The position numbers were made by a program, and so were the translations under genes. The notes below the pieces were generated by a model. The model made no database searches. It saw only the letters and a program-made list of their open reading frames with translations, and was not told the origin of the DNA. A stretch of 64,000 nt of DNA from Neospora caninum Liverpool (taxonomy: Eukaryota; Apicomplexa; Conoidasida; Eucoccidiorida; Sarcocystidae), in contig NC_018398.1 in NCBI RefSeq assembly GCF_000208865.1, positions 2,108,001-2,172,000 of the forward strand, written 5' to 3'. Position 1 is the stretch's first letter, and every line of letters starts with the position of its first letter. Positions 56,912 through 64,000 of this stretch are shown piece after piece.

Positions 56912-59900
56912 CTACTCGTCGTCTTTGATCCACTTGATACGCCGACCGTCTTCCCATTCGCCATTCCGTTGTTCATTCTTTGCTGGAAAAATTGAACACA
57001 TACACATAGTCCGATACGCAACACATTCATTCCATCTGCAAATATGTGTGCATGCATACACGCATGTCCGTCTCTATCGCATGCAGTTTTTTGTGGAAGT
57101 GTTCGCTGCATTTGACGCAAATCATACGGTGCATGTGCGACACGGTGAGCAGCTATTCCCGAAAGGACTTACAGGTGATGTAAGTCCCGCGACCGTGCTG
57201 TTTCCCGTTTCGCCAGCTGCCAATATATTTCCGTCCGTCTGGCCAAGAGAACGTGCCCTGAAGATGGACAGTTGGAATTGAAGAAGGGGTTCGTTTTAAC
57301 TTGCGGAAAGGTGCACTCGACCGCGACGCACACAACATTGAAAACGGAAGCTCCAGCATTTTTCTCTTCAACCTCGGATTTCTCGCCCTCTCCGCTTGGA
57401 CATGTTCCTCTCTATACGCGTTTTTGTGTCCCAAACACAATGGCGACCTTCCCGGCAAAACCCTCATTTGTACATGTGCGGCCTTTCCTTTCAAGTGCCT
57501 CGACACCTTGGCTGTTCGAAACACTCCGCCGAGGCCGGCACCTATCGCTCAGTGAAGGAACTGGACCTGAGCAACGTAAAGACCTGTGACCTCTTCATGT
57601 TGATCGCAGCAACGCTCAATACACGCAGGCCTACCTTCCCGTCTTTCTGATCGTGTCGGTAGTCGCCCTGGTAGATGCGGCCGTCAGCCCACTGGAATTT
57701 TCCTTGGCCATGCATGCGGTTCTTCTCCCATTCCCCCTCGTACCGCCGGCCGTCGGCCCAGCGATAGACTCCGTAGCCATGGATGTCGTTGTTCACAAAG
57801 TCGCCTTCGTACACGCTGCCCTGAAACAGAAGCCAGACGGCTCAGGCGTCGCGGGAGTGCGGAAGAGACGCCTCAATGTGCAGAAACGGAAAACGCAGCT
57901 ACTTTCGGGTGCACTTTCCCTGGTGGCATTCCTGTATTCCACCGCGGGCACTCGCTCCCGACCTGGCTGGGTCTATCGCAGTTCTTCAGAACGCATTTTC
58001 CTCTGAGCACTTTTCCAAGAATCAAAAGTCGGCTCCCGCGGGCTCAAGAACACGGATTTTGGAGAAGAATGCATCCCGCAAAGCTCCGGCAGAGTGGTCA
58101 GGAGAAAGCGAACTAAAAATAGGAAGGCCCAGGAGGGGCTGGGTTTGAACGACGTTCTCTCTGGCCTATCCCCGAGAAGACGACCTCGTCGTCCGTTTCC
58201 CCTCCTGTTCGTGCACCACCTGACGTGTGTGCGTGTTGTAATGCAGAACATGTGTCTGAATTACACAGAGGCAGCCTGACCGGAAAGAAACTTACGTCTG
58301 CCCAGGAGAATGTGCCCTTCCCATGCTTCTTTCCGTTGCTGTACTGGCCCTCGTACTTGGCCCCATCGGGCCACTGCTCGGTTCCCTTGCCGTGCTGCTT
58401 GTCTTCGTACCACTGACCCTCGTACCTGGGACAGCGCAGGCAAAAAACATGGAGAGACGCGGGTGCATCCAGAGTGAAACGCCGAAAAAACACGCCCAAC
58501 TCGCTACTTTCGGAGCCGCCTCCACTACCTCCTCGTCCACCCTTCAAGTCTTTGTTCAAAACGTTTTGCACAGTTCTACGAGGTGCACGCGAGTCTCGGA
58601 AGCCAGTGGGCTGTCGCAATCGACGTCTTCCCTGCCAAAAACTGTCACGTACCGACACTCCACAAGACGCTAGGTGACAGCGAAAGCGGGGAAAACACCG
58701 AGACGAAGGAACCGCGTTGCACACGTTTCCCCCCAGAGATCCGGAGCTGTGTTTTCGATGGTCTGTACAGGCGAGCCAGCAGGTGCCTGCGAACCCTCTT
58801 GTCCGAAACAGAGCGACGAGCACAGATGAGCAGTGGAGAGACTTTTTCTTACGTGGAATGGCGCACGGTCACGTGTTCCAGGATACTTTTGGGATTCAGT
58901 TTCCTTTCTCGTAAAAGCAGAAGAGCGAGCTTACTTGGAACCATCTGCGTGGTTGTACACCCCGTAGCCGTGGGCCTTGTCCTCGAACCAGTCACCAAAG
59001 TATACGTCGCCATCCACTGCATACAGATACACGGGGAAGCCCTCGTAGTGAGAGCGACAGGAATTGGAAAGGGAACGTAGACCCTACGTCGTAGAGTCCG
59101 GTTAGATGCCACAGTCGCAGAGGCAGAGACCGACAAAGTCCGCGCGGGCGCTGGCGGTTACCGCCACCGATACAACGCACTTCAAATTGTATGTCTCGCT
59201 CGATACACATACATCACGAAGCACACGCCCGTTGAGATTGAGCAATACATGTTTGTATGCCTGCGCCCTGTATCCACCCAACGACCGTGTTTATCCCAAA
59301 ACGGCTGCCCATGCATATCCAGAGTAGCAGATGGAGATAAATACACCTCTACCTGAAACTCTGCGCCGATCTTCTCTGTGTGTGCACCGCTTTTGTCTCG
59401 GTGCATGCAAACGTACATATATCTGCGCGTAGGCTTGATGCAAGCACGTACCGTGGATAAACTTCCCCTTTCCTTGGGCCTTGTCATTCACCCACTGGCC
59501 CTCGTACCGGGCACCGTCGTCCCAAATCTGTACACCGTATCCATCTCGAACATCTCCCTGAGAAGCAACAACAGCCCGAGCGGAGCAAAGACAAGAGCTG
59601 ACAAGATCTGACAAGACCAGAAACCTCGCTTCGTCGGCACCCCTCCACGAGTCAACGGTGGCGTCACTCCTCTGAAGGACCCGAGTCGAAACTCACCGCT
59701 CGCCTCAACAGCATGTGACGTATCACCAGTCACAGAAACCCCACACACACACAGCATCTTCTACACACATATGCATCTCTTCAAACATACACGTATACAT
59801 TGAAATATGCACAAGTTGTGTTGACGTGTTTTGTTCTTGACGCTGGTGGTTTCAGGTGATATAGGCGTCATGCGCGTTTACACTGCCACCAGTAGAGAAG

Positions 59901-61028
59901 ACACGAGCTCGTTCCCCTGCTTGGACGCGAGACGAGAAACTGGAAGCGGGGGCTGCCAACCTACCGTCCACTCTCCGTTGTAGACAGCTCCGTTCTCGAA
60001 AGTCACCTCGCGTTTCTGGCGGGCTTCAAGATCCTTGCCCACGAAGCCCTGACCTTTGCCGTCCTTCAGAGGAAGAGAACACCACTCGCAGAGACTGGAA
60101 GTCTTTTCTCCATGTGCCCAAGCGCGACAATATCTTATTTCCACTACCAAGGGCGGAGAACCTCCGTGTTAACTGCGAGTGCGCGCGCGCACAGGAATGC
60201 AAGCCAGGTGTACGTACATCTCTATTTATGCATTCACGGATGAACCTACATAGATGGATCTGCATGTGTATGCAGAGGTACACATACGTGCCTATTTGCA
60301 TGACCAGTGTAGAGTTTCACCAAACGCGGATGCGCCGACGTAGCCGATCCTCATGCTTACATATATACGCGTCATTAAAACCTTATCCGTGGAATTGCAT
60401 GCATGCTTTTCCTCGCACAGATGAGCAGGTCTGTGTGCACGGACTCACTTCCACGGAAATGACAAAGACACCCTGTTCCCCATGCACCACTATCCACATA
60501 TACATTCATATATTTGTGAAAAGCTACACCTATTCACAAACGATACACCCTTCTATATATGTGTGTATGCCGCCTTCCTGAGTGATGGGGATCCTTGCCG
60601 GGAACAGACCGAGGTGCGAGAGTCCAGGATGGGAAGAGTGCTGCTCTCTCATCGATATCGCAAAGTTCTTCCGGAACACGTGACCAGTACGAAAAGGCCG
60701 TTCTGCCCTCGGAACACAAGAGGGAGTCGGAGTGCCTAGGCCCCCGGAGTTGCTCGGGAGACACACGGACCATTGCGGTCCTTGCATGCGCCCGACTTCG
60801 ACGTTCTCTCGACTTGGAACAAAGGGCAACCTGTAGAAGCATCTTTCTCTGAGCCTGTTCGGCCTATACTCTGAGAATGCGTGTCTTTCAGCATGGACAA
60901 ACACACAGCGCTCTATGGAAACACAGGTTTCTCTACTGACGTGAACGGGAGCTCTCGCGCACCTGACCAAAGATGACTTCGTCGCTGGTGTCGCCTGTAA
61001 GGCTCCTGGGGCACGCGCAGTTTCCCAT
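56912..61028 (-). CDS. N-acylated MORN-repeat protein
   Basis: Eight exons: 60963-61028, 59965-60063, 59452-59557, 58935-59016, 58296-58425, 57635-57820, 57173-57257 and 56912-56982. Every junction keeps frame, giving 274 residues. The N-terminus MGNCACPRS fits N-myristoylation on Gly2 and palmitoylation on Cys4/Cys6, so the protein should be membrane-anchored, probably at the inner membrane complex or plasma membrane. It carries nine MORN repeats (for example [68 protein letters not shown]). Two of them, at the exon 2-3 and 6-7 joins, become whole only after splicing, which confirms the exon map. It ends [16 protein letters not shown] repeats bind lipids and scaffold proteins; the best-known coccidian member, MORN1, lacks an acylated N-terminus, so this is a different gene. 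There is no kinase or other catalytic domain. Exon 2 uses a CTGAAG acceptor. Confidence 0.93.
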
Positions 61029-64000
61029 CGTGCTGCTGTTCCAGGTCGCCGACCCGAGAAAGATAGCTGTCAGCGTAAGTTCTTGCCTCCGTGTTTTATC
61101 GTCAGGGAGAGACGGGGAGAAGGCGAGACGGAAGACACGAGACACCGGCACAGAAGGCGCCCGGACGCTCAGTCAGTCGACGTCGTCGGCACCCTGTTAA
61201 GCTGCAGAGACAGCTCGTGCTCCTGAGGAGACCGGAAAGGCAGAGTTGCTGCGAAGGGCGGAGCGTCGACCGGCTCTGGTTTACGAAGACACAAGAAGAG
61301 AGAGAGGACAAAGTCCTGGGTCCCAGTCAAAGAAAGACTGCGACAAAGGGGAAAATAGAGAGAAAGAGAGTGAAAGAGACGAGGCGGACTGGACGCCGAC
61401 ACGGAGACCCAGGTCGAGGGGTGAGGCGCGGCGGGTGCTCCAAGCGATGCATGTGAGGGGCGAAAGAGGATGAAGACCCCAGAACTGCGGTTCACAATTT
61501 CACTGACGACCAGAGAAAAGTGGGGAGGTTCTTCGACAGAGAAGAGGAAGATCTGGACCGCGCTGTTTCTGGTGCGAAGCCAAGTCCGCGGAGACTCGTC
61601 GGAGGCACGCGAGGCCGGTCTCACTCCCGGATCCTGGGCCGTGTACAGAAGGAGTCGGTTTCCGCGAAAGAACCCTCCAGACTGGACCTACCGAGAAGCA
61701 ATCTTAATTTTGAATCTTCTCATGGAGCGATTGGCGGTGCAAAGGAGGAGGAGACAAGCGACGGAGTGACATGCTCGAAACACGCCATACGCAGCCGCAC
61801 TGCGGTGGAAGACTGGAGGAAGAAAGGGATGTCAATCGGCAAGCAATTTCGTTCCTCTGCCTGCAAGAAGGCGTACGGATGAACGGAAATCCTATTCGGC
61901 GTTTTTTTTCGGATTTTTGGTCGGCGTTTCCATGCCCCCGCCGGGAACTCTGGGCAGAGCGGGGGTTGAGGCAAAAACCCTCAACGTTTCGAAAACGCGA
62001 TCCGCGGAAAACACAACTCGAAGAAGGTTCTGAGCCGCCTCGACTAAAACCGTCCAGTTCTTGAAGGCCGAAATTAAACGCGCATCCTGACGTAAAAGCA
62101 AGGTTACGCGTGCTCGCCGGCCGTCAAAATCGGGAGAAGCCCATGTCAGTGGGTGCACTCAGGGAAAACAGAAACGGAGGCTGTGGAAAGATGCACACAA
62201 GGCCGCCGCATCGCCGCTTTTTACATTCGGCTCTCAACACGAATACCAGATACACGCACGTTTATATATCCGTTTACGTAGGTGCTCGTGAGTTAACACG
62301 AGAGGGGACAGGAGAAGAGTTGACAGGAGAAAAGGCGAAAACCGGGGGCGAGGCGGCGGGCGAGAGAGAAGTTGCCCGTCTCTTTTGGACCGGGGAAATG
62401 AGGGATGTGTCCAGTGTACTGCCCAGTCGCAAAGGCTTTTCTTGGGCTGAGAGCGCTGGTATAGAGGAGTATGCTCCAGAAACACAAATGAGAAGCGTGA
62501 CACTAAGCGTTTTTTCCCTTCGCGTTTGCCTTCCATGCCTACCTATGCCGATCAGACTGATCCAGCTGCCACTCAGCACGCGTCAGAAGCAGGTCAATTG
62601 AAAACACATGCAACACTGTTTCGCAGATTTGAAACACGACGCAACCTCTGTGGCTAATACTTGGAGTGGACACACGACACGTCTTTGCTTTTTCCAGGGG
62701 GGGTGGGGGGTCTAGAAGTCTGAGGCAACACAGAGCACTTGTGTTTCTCGCTGCATAACAGTGCGCGAACGCAAGAGTTCTCAATCGCAGGCCAAGGTAT
62801 TTGGTTACGGATCCGCGTACTTCGGCTCACAGTTGAACGTACTCTAGTGACGCAACAAGCACTTGGATGCGCGGAAAAGGCACGTCTACACACAAAAGGT
62901 TATATACATGTATGCATCGACGTAGTTACATCGTGCTGGCGTGTTCGTGGGCAAGTAGGTCTAGAATTTACAGACACAAACGCGCGCGTTGCTACGTTGC
63001 TGGATGTGCGGGCTTCTGTGGATCAGCACGGAACGTTCGCGCCGATAGAAAACTCAAGCTAGGAATGCAGAGCTGCACTCTTCGGATCAATCCTTCTTTG
63101 ACGCCCGCCTGCTGGCTCTTCGCTGTGCAAGGCTGCTAGGTCAGTTTCTCCGCGGACAAACAAATGATCTGCAGGAGGGAAACAAACGAGATCGGTGCGG
63201 TCTTGGCCGCCGTTTAACAAGTGTGCTTGGTTGGAGGGCCGTGCTGTTTGCGGTTTCACGTTCCGTTTTTGCGAATGCCTTCCAGCACGAGAGACAGACC
63301 AGCCTTCTGACTCTGAGACCCCATGGGGGAAAGACCACTACCTACGCGTGTGAGCGTCTATCAAGCAGTTGTGCTGGATGCGACTGACGCTAAGAGTGAG
63401 CATGTTCTGTCTACGGACAGCTGTTTCACGTGTATCGTCATCTACCCATGACATCGCACCGAAGCCGCCAAGCTGCTTGCACAAGGCCTGCATGCAGCAT
63501 CTTCCCTGTAACGTCACGAAGCACTTTCCAGCTGTGCTCTGTGGCCTTGGACTCCAAGAGACGGTTTCTGCGCGCGCATCCGGTCCACAGAGTCCGCGGG
63601 TGAAGGTCGGTCTCGGTTTGGACTCGTGGAGGCTACGGCTGCATGACAGAAGGACTCTACCGGTCTCGTTTAAGTGTGCAGTTTCGCGGTTGTCTTCTTC
63701 TCGGCGCGAATCATGAACTCAGACAGTTCCCTTGTCTCTCACGGCTCAGAAATGAGCTCGGAGCGATTGAAATGACACTGCTACACTGACCGCCGCTCCC
63801 CCTTCTCCAGCGAGTTCCGTAGCACATCAAGGGAAAGCACGCAAACACTTTCAAGTGCATTGAACCCACCTGCTACCCTGCTGAGAAAAACAACGGTACA
63901 GGCAACTGCCGTTGTGTAGCAGCAGCAGTCAGTGTAAACGTTTCCAGGGGTTCCCAGGCTCGCAGCGCACAGCGTCCTGGTTCACCAAAATGGAGCCGGT
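61029..64000. other. Upstream region of the MORN gene to the window end
   Basis: 3 kb without a supported gene. A 120-codon plus-strand frame at 61520-61882 is charged and Ser/Arg-rich and could be a first exon, but I see no continuation. G-rich runs occur at about 62695-62715. Confidence 0.45.

Noticed and set aside
1..64000. CRISPR arrays, insertion sequences, prophage or bacterial operons
   Set aside because: Spliced eukaryotic genes throughout; no direct-repeat arrays with spacers, no transposase or terminal inverted repeats seen.

Overview
The window reads as nuclear DNA of a coccidian apicomplexan, most likely Toxoplasma gondii or a close relative (Hammondia, Neospora). Reasons: about ten protein genes in 64 kb, most broken by GT-AG introns of 0.1-1.3 kb with exons as short as 17-54 bases; (TA)n microsatellites in introns and spacers; frequent TGCATGC motifs; an apicoplast-type leader on a pyruvate dehydrogenase E1 alpha; a PARL-type mitochondrial rhomboid; and an N-acylated MORN protein. 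Nothing looks bacterial, viral or transposon-like.

Layout. 1-366: acidic C-terminal end of a plus-strand gene. 2.3-3.3 kb: 3' exons of an unidentified minus-strand gene. 3.9-6.6 kb: rhomboid protease (ROM6-like, minus). 8.6-9.8 kb: intronless tyrosine-rich secreted protein (minus). 12.6-20.1 kb: 11-exon single-pass membrane protein (plus). 23.9-26.0 kb: ubiquitin-like/ribosomal protein S27a fusion (minus), divergent from a 73-residue two-helix membrane protein at 27.5-29.2 kb (plus). 30.4-33.1 kb: unidentified multi-exon gene (minus). 36.4-37.4 kb: PAC4-like proteasome assembly chaperone (minus). 38.8-40.1 kb: exons resembling a nodulin-like transporter, possibly a relic (minus). 42.2-45.7 kb: RBBP6/Mpe1-type DWNN-zinc knuckle-RING protein (minus), divergent from the apicoplast PDH E1 alpha gene at 47.6-51.2 kb (plus). 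53.4-53.9 kb: ribosomal protein L21 (plus). 55.1 kb: tRNA-Lys(CTT) (minus). 56.9-61.0 kb: 8-exon MORN-repeat protein (minus). From 61.0 kb to the end I see no supported gene.

The genes do not form a pathway; this is ordinary eukaryotic gene order. Several encode housekeeping functions (S27a, L21, tRNA-Lys, proteasome assembly, mRNA 3'-end processing). Exon joins were made by hand from splice consensus plus reading-frame continuity. They are strong for S27a, PDH E1 alpha, MORN, RBBP6, rhomboid and the 792-residue membrane protein, and weaker where stated. Items most worth a second look: the very divergent ubiquitin moiety fused to S27a, the tyrosine-rich secreted protein, the very small spliced membrane-protein gene, the MGNCAC-MORN protein, the PAC4-like gene, the unidentified genes at 2.3 and 30.4 kb, and the possible transporter relic at 39-40 kb.
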